DNA of 16,814 bases from Verrucomicrobiota bacterium (GTDB lineage: Bacteria > Verrucomicrobiota > Verrucomicrobiia > Opitutales > Opitutaceae), in the NCBI GenBank assembly GCA_030832235.1, contig JAURJO010000062.1, forward strand, positions 1 through 16,814, in the 5' to 3' direction. The notes beneath the pieces were generated by a model, which saw only the letters and a program-made list of their open reading frames with translations, had not been told where the DNA came from and did no database searches. Within the stretch, counting starts at the first letter, position 1. Each line of letters begins with the position of its first letter. The position numbers and the translations under genes are program-made. Shown here in pieces: positions 1-7,772 of this stretch.

Positions 1-234
1 GGCACCGGCGGGCAAAACCGGCACCGGTTCCGCGACGGGCGCGGCCGCGGGAGCCGGGACAGGCGGCGGGAGCGAGGCGGCGACCACCTCGGGTGCGGAA
101 GCGTCCTTCGCCACAGTGTCGGTCGGCACCGGTGCGGGTTTGCGCGCGGTGCTGCAGCCCGGGTTCGCGAAGATCAGCAGGAGGGCGAAAACGTGGATGC
201 CGATGACGATGCCGAAAATCTTCAGGATTTTCAT
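1..234 (-). CDS. Envelope protein, N-terminal part (possibly LysM-type), cut by window edge
   Basis: Only the first 78 codons lie in the window; the frame stays open to base 1. The product starts MKILKIFGIVIGIHVFALLL, a short basic start followed by a hydrophobic stretch of about 17 residues, so it is a membrane anchor or signal peptide. A Cys follows at residue 32 in the context ANPGC, which is not a standard lipobox. After this comes a low-complexity Pro/Ala/Val linker (residues about 37-78) of the sort that tethers a periplasmic domain. From memory, proteins with this start in Opitutaceae carry LysM peptidoglycan-binding domains, but no LysM is visible here because the C-terminal part is missing. 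It lies downstream of mraY on the same strand, 46 bp after the preceding small ORF, so it is probably co-transcribed with the cell wall genes. No clear ribosome binding site precedes the ATG. Confident as a gene, tentative as LysM. Confidence 0.72.
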   Translation of the reverse strand, partial: MKILKIFGIVIGIHVFALLLIFANPGCSTARKPAPVPTDTVAKDASAPEVVAASLPPPVPAPAAAPVAEPVPVLPAGA

Positions 235-280
235 GATGAGTAGAAGGACGGGAAAAGGTGCGGACCGCGAGGGAACTTGT

Positions 281-487
281 CTAGCGGCCGGAGGCCGCGG
301 GGCCGCGGGCCGCCGCGACCAGTTGCGCGCGGCGGGCGGACCATTCGCGCAGAAAGGAATTGCGGCCGAGCACGACACCGTGGACGGGGCGGATCAGCGA
401 GGCGAGCGAGGGCGGACGAAGCGCGGGGCGCGTCGCGGCACCGGCAGAGAGCGGGAACACGAGGTCGTTTTCTTTCAGGAGGTTCAT
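281..487 (-). CDS. Small hypothetical protein (68 aa) directly after mraY
   Basis: An ATG opens 4 bp after the mraY stop codon and the frame runs 68 codons to a TAG. I do not recognise the product. It starts MNLLKENDLVFPLSAG and is Arg/Ala-rich after that, with the segment PVHGVVLGRNSFLREWSARR as its least repetitive part. It has no membrane segment. The tight spacing suggests translational coupling to mraY, which would compensate for the missing Shine-Dalgarno sequence. It occupies the place where murD or ftsW follows mraY in many dcw clusters, but it resembles neither and is far too short. It could be a lineage-specific small protein, or a chance ORF in GC-rich spacer DNA. Confidence 0.45.
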   Translation of the reverse strand: MNLLKENDLVFPLSAGAATRPALRPPSLASLIRPVHGVVLGRNSFLREWSARRAQLVAAARGPAASGR

Positions 488-491
488 GGGG

Positions 492-1607
492 TCAGCGGAG
501 TTTCAGGGTGGCGAGACTGGCGAGGGCGAAGCCGAGCGAGAGGACCCAGAAGCGCAGGACGACCTTGGTCTCCGGCCAGCCCTGTTTCTGGAAATGGTGA
601 TGCACGGGCGCCATGAGCAGGAGGCGGCGCCCTTCTCCGAAGCGGCGACGGGTGTATTTGAACCATCCCACTTGCAGGATCACCGAGACCGCCTCCATCA
701 CGAAGACACCGCCGGCGATCACCAGCGTGAGCGGCTGGTGTATCATGAAGGCCATCACACCGATCAGGCCGCCGAGCGCGAGAGAGCCGGTGTCTCCCAT
801 GAAAACCTCCGCGGGGTGGGAGTTGTACCAGAGGAACGCCATGCCGCCCCCGATGAGCGCGCCGCAGATCACGCTCAGTTCTCCGGTGCCCGGCACGTGG
901 CTGATGAGCAGGTATTCCGAGAGGAAGACGTGGTCCGCGAGGTACGCCATGATCGCGAACACGATGGCGACGGTGATGGTGCAACCCACCGCCAGGCCAT
1001 CCAGGCCGTCGGTGAGGTTGATCGCGTTGCTGAAGCCGACGATCCAGAGATACAGCAGCGCGAGGAGCAGCCACCACGGCATGACGGGAATCGCGGCGTG
1101 CTTCAGGAACGGCACCCAGAGCTCGCGGATTTTGCCGGCGCTGAGCGGGTGCCAGAGCAGCAGCGCGAGCGCGATCAGCGTTGTTCCCGATTGCCACGCG
1201 ATCTTTTCCCAGCCGGCGATGCCCGCGCGGTTCCGACGCAGGACCTTCAGGTAATCATCCCGGAAACCTGGGACGGTGAGGGCCGCGTAGACGAACAGGC
1301 TCACGATCACCCAGATGTTGGGCGCCGCCCACAGCACCGAACTGCCGAACACCGAGAGGAAGATGATCAGGCCTCCCATCGTGGGCGTGTTCTTCTTGTC
1401 GAAGTAAGCCGCGCCAAGGTGCGCTGTGCGCTCATCGACGTACCCATGACCCAGCTTCAGCCGGCGGAAATGCCGGATCAGCCGGGGTCCGAAGAGAAAC
1501 CCGAGCAGCATCGCGGTGACCGCCGCGAGCATGGTGCGCAGCGTGATCGAACCGAAGAGTCGGAACGGACCGAAGTGCTCTTCCAGCCCGGCGAGATAAC
1601 TAAGCAT
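492..1607 (-). CDS. mraY: Phospho-N-acetylmuramoyl-pentapeptide transferase MraY
   Basis: MraY is an integral membrane enzyme that transfers phospho-MurNAc-pentapeptide from UDP to undecaprenyl phosphate, giving lipid I. The 371-residue product has the usual family length and about ten hydrophobic segments. Family signatures are intact: the Asp pair in GFRDDYLK (D117, D118), NLTDGLDGLA at 197-206, FMGDTGS at 269-275, and the HHH loop at 336-338 followed by FQKQGWPE. The ATG lies inside the last codons of murF (8-bp overlap). It is preceded by the best Shine-Dalgarno sequence in the operon, AGGAGGTGA, 6 bp upstream, which fixes the start. It uses the UDP-MurNAc-pentapeptide made by MurF immediately upstream, so gene order follows pathway order. 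Confidence 0.98.
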   Translation of the reverse strand: MLSYLAGLEEHFGPFRLFGSITLRTMLAAVTAMLLGFLFGPRLIRHFRRLKLGHGYVDERTAHLGAAYFDKKNTPTMGGLIIFLSVFGSSVLWAAPNIWVIVSLFVYAALTVPGFRDDYLKVLRRNRAGIAGWEKIAWQSGTTLIALALLLWHPLSAGKIRELWVPFLKHAAIPVMPWWLLLALLYLWIVGFSNAINLTDGLDGLAVGCTITVAIVFAIMAYLADHVFLSEYLLISHVPGTGELSVICGALIGGGMAFLWYNSHPAEVFMGDTGSLALGGLIGVMAFMIHQPLTLVIAGGVFVMEAVSVILQVGWFKYTRRRFGEGRRLLLMAPVHHHFQKQGWPETKVVLRFWVLSLGFALASLATLKLR

Positions 1608-3003
1608 GGACCGTCACCTCCTCGCCCGCCGCCGCCAGCGCGCCCTCCAACCGGTAGCGGCGGCTGCCCTTCACGAAGACCGCGCCGCGCCAGTCCGCCA
1701 GCACCGGGCCGGCCGCACCCGCTTCGGGGATCTCCTCCATCTGGCCCGGACCCGCGCCCGCCTCCCGCAGGCCGGCGAGGACTTCGCCGGAAAGCGGACC
1801 CGTCACGAGCACCCGGTCCGACGGCCGTAAAACGAGCGAACGGCCCAGCGCGTGATGGTGGCTCGGTGCCTCGGGGCCGAGTTCCTCCATGCCCCCCAAA
1901 ATGTAGAGCCGCGCGGCGGACGCGGGCGCGATGCCTTGGAATGCCGCCAGCGCGTCCGCCATCGAAGCAGGGTTCGCGTTGTAGCAGTCGATGTAGAGCA
2001 GCCGGTCACCAGTACGCCGCACCTCGCCGCGCAGCGCTCCCGCATGCCAAGTCGACAAGCGGGACTGCAGCACGTCCCGCGGCACTCCCAGCCGCCAAGC
2101 CGCGCAGATCGCCAGCGCGGCGTTCTGCGCCATGCCGTCGGAAACCCGCGGCATTGTGAACGCGAGTGGAGGCGGCGGCCCCACGGCGATCGCCAACGCG
2201 GTCTCCGCTCCCCGTTGGGTCACCGCGTAGTAGGCGTGGTCCGGCGGTGGTTCCGCCGGGCGTACGACATCCGCACGCTCCAGCACCAGCTTCCGTGCAC
2301 GCAGCGCGGCGAACGGCGCGCAGGACGCCGTCTCGCGCGTGAAAAGGGCGAAGCCGTCGGCCCGCGTCGCGGCGGGTAACAGTGACTTTTCCCGCGCGAC
2401 GCCCTCTAGACTGCCGAGCGCTTCAATGTGCGCCGGTCCGATGAGGGTGATGATCGCGACATCCGGCTCGATCATCCCCGCCAACGGCTCCATGTCGCCG
2501 GGAGTGTTGATCCCCGCCTCCACGACCGCGTAACGGTGGCGCACGGGATCAAGACGCGTGAGCGTCAGGGGCACGCCGAGGTGGTTGTTAAGGTTACCCT
2601 CGGTGGCGGCGACGCCGCTCGCTGCGCCACCGAGGAGGAGCGCCAGCAAGTCCTTGGTGGAGGTCTTGCCTGCGCTGCCTGAAATTCCAATCACCTTGCC
2701 GGGGAACGCCCGCCGGTGTTCGCGCGCGATCGCGTGCCACGCCGCCAGCGGGTCCGCGACCACCAGCTGCGGGAGGACGAAGGCCGGATTTGCTTCCCGC
2801 ACCAGCGCCGCCCCGGCCCCGGCCGCAGCCGCCGCGCCGATGAAGGCATGTCCGTCCCGCGCCGGCGAGCGGAGCGCCACAAAAACTTCACCCGGAGCGA
2901 CCAGCCGAGAGTCAAAGTGGAACCCCGTGAGCGGCGCGCGCGGCTCCCCATGCCAGCGCCCGCTGGTCCAGCGGGCGAGTTGGTCGGCCGTGAACGTCGG
3001 CAT
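1600..3003 (-). CDS. murF: UDP-MurNAc-tripeptide--D-alanyl-D-alanine ligase MurF
   Basis: MurF is the cytoplasmic ATP-dependent ligase that adds D-Ala-D-Ala to the UDP-MurNAc-tripeptide. The 467-residue product is standard length with the three Mur ligase domains. Visible motifs are the P-loop GISGSAGKTSTK (106-117; the usual Asn of GSNGKT is Ala), NLNNHLGVPLTL (137-148), EAGINTPGDM (162-171), GPAHIEALGSLEGVAREK (189-206) with the Lys expected to be carbamylated, CYNANPASM (340-348), LGGMEELG (369-376) and KGSRRYRLE (445-453). In contrast to the preceding murE-like gene, its catalytic motifs are largely intact. The ATG overlaps the murE stop by one base (TGATG), and a GGGGAG sits 6 bp upstream, supporting the start. 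The 3' end overlaps mraY by 8 bp. Confidence 0.97.
   Translation of the reverse strand: MPTFTADQLARWTSGRWHGEPRAPLTGFHFDSRLVAPGEVFVALRSPARDGHAFIGAAAAAGAGAALVREANPAFVLPQLVVADPLAAWHAIAREHRRAFPGKVIGISGSAGKTSTKDLLALLLGGAASGVAATEGNLNNHLGVPLTLTRLDPVRHRYAVVEAGINTPGDMEPLAGMIEPDVAIITLIGPAHIEALGSLEGVAREKSLLPAATRADGFALFTRETASCAPFAALRARKLVLERADVVRPAEPPPDHAYYAVTQRGAETALAIAVGPPPPLAFTMPRVSDGMAQNAALAICAAWRLGVPRDVLQSRLSTWHAGALRGEVRRTGDRLLYIDCYNANPASMADALAAFQGIAPASAARLYILGGMEELGPEAPSHHHALGRSLVLRPSDRVLVTGPLSGEVLAGLREAGAGPGQMEEIPEAGAAGPVLADWRGAVFVKGSRRYRLEGALAAAGEEVTVHA
1614..1622 (-). promoter_or_regulatory. Consensus Shine-Dalgarno for mraY inside murF
   Basis: On the minus strand the sequence reads AGGAGGTGA, fully complementary to the usual 16S rRNA tail, with 6 bases to the mraY ATG. 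It lies within the final codons of murF, so mraY can be initiated independently as well as by coupling. Confidence 0.8.
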
Positions 3004-4469
3004 CAGGAGCTCCCCTCCCCCGCCGCGCCTGAAGACGCGAGCAACCCGTGCAGCAGCCGGCGGTCATCGCCGGGCACGCGGAAGTCACCCAGATTCTCGT
3101 ATGCCTCGTGCCCGCGGCCCGCGGCCACGATCGCGTCACCGTCCCGCGCCGCCGCCAACGCAGCGGCCAGAGTCCGCCGCCGATCCGGACCCGCGTGAAC
3201 CTCTTCGGCCAGCTCGCTGACCACGGCTTCGGCCGTGGCGTCCACGGCGTTCCCGAGCACCACGATCAGCCGGCCTTTGGTCTCGGCGCGCACGGTCGAG
3301 AGCGTCCGCCTGAGCTCGTGCGCGGTGCGCGCCGAATCGATCCAGACCGGGAAGGACCGGCCGGTCTCCACTCGCTCCAACCGTCCGGGGACGCCGGGAA
3401 ACGAACGCAAACGGGCGAGCACGACACGCGGATCGCGGCCGGTAGCCCAGGCCGTGGCCACGGCTGCCCGGAGATTTTCCGCGTGCTCACGACCCGCCAG
3501 CGGCGACACGACCTCCAATTCACCACCCGGCCAGCGGATGAGCGCCCCTCCGGCCGACCGCGCTGCGCCGCGAACCTCGGCGGCGTCGCTGGTACCAAAG
3601 GTGACGACCCGCGTACGACCCGCGGCGCGCAACTCCGCGGCGAGGCGGGCACCACCGGCATCATCGGTATTCACCACCGCCACCGGCAACGCGCGGGCTT
3701 CATCGCCCGCGAAAAGGCGACGCCAGGTTTCAACGGCATCATCGAGCGGGCCCGTGGATCCGGTCGAGTTGGTGAAAACAGCCGCCGCCCAGGGCAAACC
3801 TTCCGCCGCGCGGGCGCCGAGGGCGCCGGAGCCGGCCTCGACCACGGCGTGACGGCAACCCGCATCGCGCATCTGGGCGAAAAGTCCCTGCGCCTCGAGC
3901 GCGTCGATCTCGCCTTCGGACGCCGGCACGACCCGGGCACCGAGGTCGTATCGCACCGAGCCGAGCAGACCCACGCGCTGATCACCGCCGAGCAGATGAG
4001 TGAGAAGATGGACGACGCTGGTCTTACCCCTTCCACCACCGACGCCGACGAGCGTCATGGCGCGATCCGGAAACCCGAAGTGACGGCGCGCCGCTCCCGC
4101 CAGCGCCCCGGCCACATCACCGGCCTGTACAAAGGTGGTGCGGGCGGTCGGCGGTATCAGCGGCAGACGGTCGACGACCACGGCCGCGGCCCCGCGGGCC
4201 ACCGCTTCGCCGATTGACCGCGCGCCGGCGGTTCCGGTCTGGGGCAGCGCGAAGAAAACCGTGCCGGGAACGACGCGGCGGAAATCCGTCGCGAGCCCGC
4301 CGACAGGACGCCCGAGCGGACCCTTGGCCGCGACAACGGAGCCCTCGAGCAGCTCCGAAAGGCGCGGGATCACCGGCGCGATGCGGGCGCGGACCGGTGC
4401 GCGGCGTCGACGTGGCGCGGGGCTGAGGGCCTCGAGCAAGGGCAGATTGCGCGCGAGATAGCCGATCAT
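3003..4469 (-). CDS. MurE-fold Mur ligase homologue with degenerate active site (probable pseudoenzyme)
   Basis: Position (between ftsI and murF), length (488 residues) and several segments identify the MurE family: P-loop 142-151, LFAQMRDAGCRHAVVEAGS (196-214), VFTNSTGS (231-238), GVPGRLERV (359-367) and the end GRGHEAYE (451-458), matching the usual GKGHE.YQ. However, most functional residues are replaced. The P-loop reads GVGGGRGKTS instead of G..GTNGKTT. The TPE substrate motif is gone (ASEGEID, 183-189). EVSSHAL has become EAGSGAL, losing the His. TRDHLD after FTN is STGSTG. The carbamylated Lys before RLF is Trp249. The YAHTP motif is SARTAH (379-384). The Gly/Arg-rich loop after the sheet is lost, and the DNPR diamino acid recognition motif is absent. 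An ATGA overlap with ftsI and a strong GAGGGAGG 6 bp upstream show it is still translated. The reading frame is undamaged, so it is maintained but probably not a normal ligase. Alternatively it is a very divergent ligase with other chemistry. Confidence 0.85.
   Translation of the reverse strand: MIGYLARNLPLLEALSPAPRRRRAPVRARIAPVIPRLSELLEGSVVAAKGPLGRPVGGLATDFRRVVPGTVFFALPQTGTAGARSIGEAVARGAAAVVVDRLPLIPPTARTTFVQAGDVAGALAGAARRHFGFPDRAMTLVGVGGGRGKTSVVHLLTHLLGGDQRVGLLGSVRYDLGARVVPASEGEIDALEAQGLFAQMRDAGCRHAVVEAGSGALGARAAEGLPWAAAVFTNSTGSTGPLDDAVETWRRLFAGDEARALPVAVVNTDDAGGARLAAELRAAGRTRVVTFGTSDAAEVRGAARSAGGALIRWPGGELEVVSPLAGREHAENLRAAVATAWATGRDPRVVLARLRSFPGVPGRLERVETGRSFPVWIDSARTAHELRRTLSTVRAETKGRLIVVLGNAVDATAEAVVSELAEEVHAGPDRRRTLAAALAAARDGDAIVAAGRGHEAYENLGDFRVPGDDRRLLHGLLASSGAAGEGSS
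3010..3015 (-). promoter_or_regulatory. Shine-Dalgarno for murF
   Basis: GGGGAG on the minus strand, 6 bases before the murF ATG, at the end of the murE-like gene. Together with the TGATG stop/start overlap it fixes the murF start. Confidence 0.6.
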
Positions 4470-6409
4470 CGGCGGCCTCCCTCGTTACGGGCGAGCAGCC
4501 GCGGCACCGCGGACTCACCGCCCGGCCGGATGCCGAGGATCGGGATCAGACGTTCGCCGATGCGCTTGAAGGAGGGTGCCGCGACGACGCGACCGTAGCC
4601 ATTGCCGCCCGCGGCCGTGCGATCGGCGTCATCGACCACGACCGAGATGACGACCCTTGGACGCTGCGCGGGGAAGAAGCCGACGAACGAGCCGACGTGG
4701 TGCCGGTTGGAATAACGACCGTCGATGATCTTCTGGGAAGTGCCGGTCTTGCCCGCGACGTCGAAGCCCTCGATGGCGGCATTGGTGGCGGTGCCTCCCT
4801 GCCGGGTCACGCCGATCAGCATGCGCGCCACCTCCGCGGCCGTCTCGGGTGAAACCGCGCGCCCGATCTCGGCGCGGTCGTAGGCGTAGACGACATCACC
4901 GGTGGAAGACGTGATCTGGCGGATGATCTGGGGCCGCAGGAGGACGCCCCCGGAGGCGATGACGGACATCGCCTGGTGCATCTGGAGCACCGTGGAGGAG
5001 ACGGTGTGGCCCATCGGGATGCGCGTGATGTCGATCGGGTACCACTTCTTGTAGGGATGCAGCGTGCCGCGCACCTCGCCGGTGGGGAACCCGAGCCGGG
5101 TGCCGAATCCAAAGGCGCTCGCATAGCGGTGGAGCCGCTCCTCGCCGAGGAGCATGCCGAGCTGCGCGGCGCCGCGGTTGCTGGAGTGGCTGATGATCTC
5201 GGCCACGGAGAGGCGGCCCATCGCGTGGTCCTCCGCGGGCAGCTTGAGCACGCGGCCGTTGTACGTGGCGCGGTCGACGCCGCAGTCGATGACGGTGCGC
5301 GCTGAGACGAGCCGCTCCTCAAGCGCCGCGGCCGCCGGCACAATTTTAAACACGGAGCCCGGCTCGTAGACGTCGGTCACGGCGATGTTCTTCATCCGCG
5401 CCTCCTCGTCCTTCGGCACCTTGTTGTACTCGTTCGGGTTGAACGTCGGGTAATTGGCCATCGCCAGGATGAACCCGTCGGTGTCGCTCACGATGATCGA
5501 GGCCTTGGCCGGCCGGAATTTCGCGGCGAGCGCCGCCAGCTCCTGCTCGACGATGTCCTGCACGGTGGAATCGATCGAGAGCCGCACATTGTAGCCATCA
5601 AATCGCGGCACCTCGCGCACCGCGAACTGCGGCAGCTCGCGGTTGCGGCCGTCACGCTCGCCGAGCCGCCAACCCTGCTGCCCGCGCAGGTAGAAATCGG
5701 CGTAGGACTCGAGGCCCGTGGCCGCCTGCTGCTCGCGGTTCACGAACCCGATGAGGTGCGAACCCAGTTGGTTGCTCGGGTAGACGCGGCGGTAGACGCG
5801 GCGGCCGTACACGCCCTGGATGTTCAGCCGGCGGATGGTTTCATGCAGCGACTCCGGCACGTCGTCGCGGAGTTTTACCCAGAGGATCGGCCGCGGCTCG
5901 CGGGGATCGGCCGAAGGGTCGGTCTCCTCCTCGTGGCCGACGGCATCCGCCGGCGGCGTCGCGCGCGGGGAAAAGTCAAACGCGAGCGCCGGCGCGCCGT
6001 CACCGTCGTCGTCGGCCGCGGGTTTCATCACGGTCCGCGGGGCAGGCGCCTCGCCGGCGGGCGGGGCGTAACGCGGGGTGAACTTTTCGCGCAGCTCGTC
6101 CTCCGGCATGCCGATCAGCGCGGCGAGCTCGGGCCATTTGCGGCGGTCCTTCGGCACGAGGGAGTGCGGATCGACCCCGAGCACGATCTCGGAGCGGCTG
6201 GTGGCCAGACGCGCGCCGCGTGCGTCAAGAATATCGCCGCGCCGCGCGGTTTCCGGAATGAGCATCGGCCGCGCCCGGACCACGGGACGCAGGATCGAAT
6301 CGCGGTCCACCACGTGCAGCCACACCAGCCGCACCCCCAGCCCGGCGAAGCAGGCGAAGAGCGTCACGCCGAGGACGGCGATGCGGTTGGAGGCGAAGCC
6401 GCGGGACAT
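4466..6409 (-). CDS. ftsI: Septal peptidoglycan transpeptidase FtsI (class B PBP)
   Basis: FtsI (PBP3) is the division-specific DD-transpeptidase that crosslinks septal peptidoglycan in the periplasm. The 647-residue protein has one N-terminal membrane anchor (about residues 10-33), the pedestal start with RGDILDARG (57-65), and the transpeptidase domain. The three penicillin-binding motifs are present: SVFK (352-355, nucleophile S352), SSN (409-411) and KTGTS (554-558). There is no PASTA domain. An acidic, Pro-rich insert of about 60 residues (113-172) splits the pedestal region and makes the protein somewhat longer than typical FtsI. It starts 3 bp after the ftsL-like gene (TGAACGATG) without a clear Shine-Dalgarno, so it is probably coupled to it. 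FtsL upstream is the expected partner in the divisome. Confidence 0.96.
   Translation of the reverse strand: MSRGFASNRIAVLGVTLFACFAGLGVRLVWLHVVDRDSILRPVVRARPMLIPETARRGDILDARGARLATSRSEIVLGVDPHSLVPKDRRKWPELAALIGMPEDELREKFTPRYAPPAGEAPAPRTVMKPAADDDGDGAPALAFDFSPRATPPADAVGHEEETDPSADPREPRPILWVKLRDDVPESLHETIRRLNIQGVYGRRVYRRVYPSNQLGSHLIGFVNREQQAATGLESYADFYLRGQQGWRLGERDGRNRELPQFAVREVPRFDGYNVRLSIDSTVQDIVEQELAALAAKFRPAKASIIVSDTDGFILAMANYPTFNPNEYNKVPKDEEARMKNIAVTDVYEPGSVFKIVPAAAALEERLVSARTVIDCGVDRATYNGRVLKLPAEDHAMGRLSVAEIISHSSNRGAAQLGMLLGEERLHRYASAFGFGTRLGFPTGEVRGTLHPYKKWYPIDITRIPMGHTVSSTVLQMHQAMSVIASGGVLLRPQIIRQITSSTGDVVYAYDRAEIGRAVSPETAAEVARMLIGVTRQGGTATNAAIEGFDVAGKTGTSQKIIDGRYSNRHHVGSFVGFFPAQRPRVVISVVVDDADRTAAGGNGYGRVVAAPSFKRIGERLIPILGIRPGGESAVPRLLARNEGGRR
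4476..4483 (-). promoter_or_regulatory. Shine-Dalgarno for the murE-like gene inside ftsI
   Basis: GAGGGAGG on the minus strand, 6 bases before the ATG that overlaps the ftsI stop (ATGA). It supports active translation of the murE-like gene despite its degenerate motifs. Confidence 0.7.
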
Positions 6410-6412
6410 CGT

Positions 6413-6805
6413 TCAGTTGCGCGCGAGGCGGAAGGTGACGGGAGCCGGCGGCAGGGCCGTCTCGAGGCGGGGGCCGGAGCCGGCGCGGCGAACCATGCGC
6501 TCGAGGACGTTTTCGGTAACCTGCAGGACGGGCAGCTCGCTCATCGGCACGAGACCGAGGCGAAGGGAGGCGTTGAGCCCGCGGAGCTTGTCGGGCGCCT
6601 GCTCGGTCTCGAGCAGCGTCTTCCGCTCGTCGATCAGGCGCTCGAGGCGCGCGACTTCCGCGGCGAGATCACGGTTGGAACGGGCGGTGACGGAGACCTG
6701 GTGCCTCAGCCAGACCGCGGCGAGGCCGATCGAGCCACCGGTACAGAACGCGAGGAGCACGCAGAGCAGGAGCTGGTTCGCGAAGGCGGAGGGTGATTTC
6801 TTCAT
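6413..6805 (-). CDS. ftsL: FtsL-like cell division protein
   Basis: FtsL is a small bitopic divisome protein that, with FtsB and FtsQ, activates FtsWI. The assignment rests on position (between rsmH and ftsI) and topology. Taking the ATG at 6805, the 130-residue product has a short basic cytoplasmic tail (MKKSPSAFAN), one membrane segment (about 11-32), then a charged heptad-like coiled coil (about 40-70) and a short periplasmic tail. FtsL sequences are poorly conserved, so similarity alone would not prove this. A longer reading begins with a GTG at 6838 inside rsmH and adds 11 residues. I prefer the ATG, which lies 13 bp after the rsmH stop and gives the expected short tail. Neither start has a clear Shine-Dalgarno. 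Confidence 0.8.
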   Translation of the reverse strand: MKKSPSAFANQLLLCVLLAFCTGGSIGLAAVWLRHQVSVTARSNRDLAAEVARLERLIDERKTLLETEQAPDKLRGLNASLRLGLVPMSELPVLQVTENVLERMVRRAGSGPRLETALPPAPVTFRLARN

Positions 6806-6818
6806 GCGGCGTCGCGGT

Positions 6819-7772
6819 TCAGAGCCGGCGAAGCGCACGGAGGCGCGCGGAGCGGCTGCGGGGATTGGCGGCGATCTCGTCGTCGCCCGGGGTGAGCGGA
6901 CGACGCGTAAGCGGCTCGGCTAGCCGCACCCGCAGGTCGCCCGGCGTCGAGTCGTCGGCGCTCTCCGGCTGGCCGCACATGCGGCGCAGGAAGCGCTTCA
7001 CCGGCCGGTCCTCGAGGGAGTGGAAACTGATCACGGCGAGGACCGAGCCGGGCGCCAGCCGCGCGAACGCCGCCGGCAGCGCGCGGTCGAGCGCACCGAG
7101 TTCGTCGTTCACCGCGATGCGTATGCCTTGGAACGTGCGGGTCGCGGGGTGAACACGGGACATGGCCCGATCACGCGCCGGGATGGCGGCGGCGATCAGT
7201 TCCGCCAGCGTGGCCGTGCGCCCCAACGCGCCGCCACCACGGGCCGCAAGGATCGCGCGCGTCACCCGGCGCCAATGCGGCTCCTCGCCGAAATCGCGCA
7301 CCGCACGCTCGATCATCTCGGCGGTCGCCGTCTCCAGCCAGCGCGAGGCGGGCACGCCCGCGCGCGGATCCATGCGCATGTCGGCCGGCGCGTCGTGACG
7401 GAAAGAGAACCCGCGCGCGGGATCGTCGAGTTGGAAAGACGAGACGCCGAGGTCGAAGAGGATGCCGTCGAAACCCGTCTCAGGCAGGTCGGCCAGCCGA
7501 CCGAAGTCCAAATCGACGAGGCGGAAACGATCGCCGTGCTCCGCGCGCAACGCCTCGGCACGCGCGGAAGCGGCCGGATCACGGTCGAGGGCGATGACGC
7601 GGGTGCCCGGGGTTGCCAACAAGGCGCCGGTATGCCCGCCGCCACCGAAGGTCGCGTCGAGGTACAAGCCGCCGGAGCGGGGCGCCAGCAACTCGAGCAC
7701 CTCGCGCAACATCACGGGCTGGTGGCCGGGCGTCATGGTCGTCGCGAGGGTCTCAACGGGCGCCGCCAGCAT
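6819..7772 (-). CDS. rsmH: 16S rRNA (cytosine(1402)-N(4))-methyltransferase RsmH (MraW)
   Basis: RsmH methylates N4 of C1402 in the 16S rRNA decoding centre using S-adenosylmethionine, and is a standard second gene of dcw operons. With the start chosen here it has 317 residues, the family norm. Motifs: GHQPVML near the N-terminus (16-22), the SAM loop DATFGGGGHT (39-48), LDRDP (62-66), DLGVSSFQLD (107-116), the Arg/Met/Asp-rich ADMRMDP (130-136) and SFHSLEDR (249-256). A longer frame extends to 7880, but its first 36 residues are Cys/Arg-rich and unlike the family. The ATG at 7772 is preceded by AAGGGGGG at 5 bp. This start lies within the 3' end of the preceding small gene (20-bp overlap), so the two are coupled. 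Confidence 0.96.
   Translation of the reverse strand: MLAAPVETLATTMTPGHQPVMLREVLELLAPRSGGLYLDATFGGGGHTGALLATPGTRVIALDRDPAASARAEALRAEHGDRFRLVDLDFGRLADLPETGFDGILFDLGVSSFQLDDPARGFSFRHDAPADMRMDPRAGVPASRWLETATAEMIERAVRDFGEEPHWRRVTRAILAARGGGALGRTATLAELIAAAIPARDRAMSRVHPATRTFQGIRIAVNDELGALDRALPAAFARLAPGSVLAVISFHSLEDRPVKRFLRRMCGQPESADDSTPGDLRVRLAEPLTRRPLTPGDDEIAANPRSRSARLRALRRL

Noticed and set aside
360..2159. 599-codon plus-strand open frame opposite mraY and murF
   Set aside because: Composition is Arg/Pro/His-rich with no domain, and it runs antisense to two unambiguous genes. It is a GC-rich shadow frame.
3048..4217. 389-codon plus-strand open frame opposite the murE-like gene
   Set aside because: I considered whether the degenerate MurE might instead be a shadow of this frame. 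The minus-strand frame keeps MurE length, fold segments, ATGA coupling and a Shine-Dalgarno; this frame has none of these.
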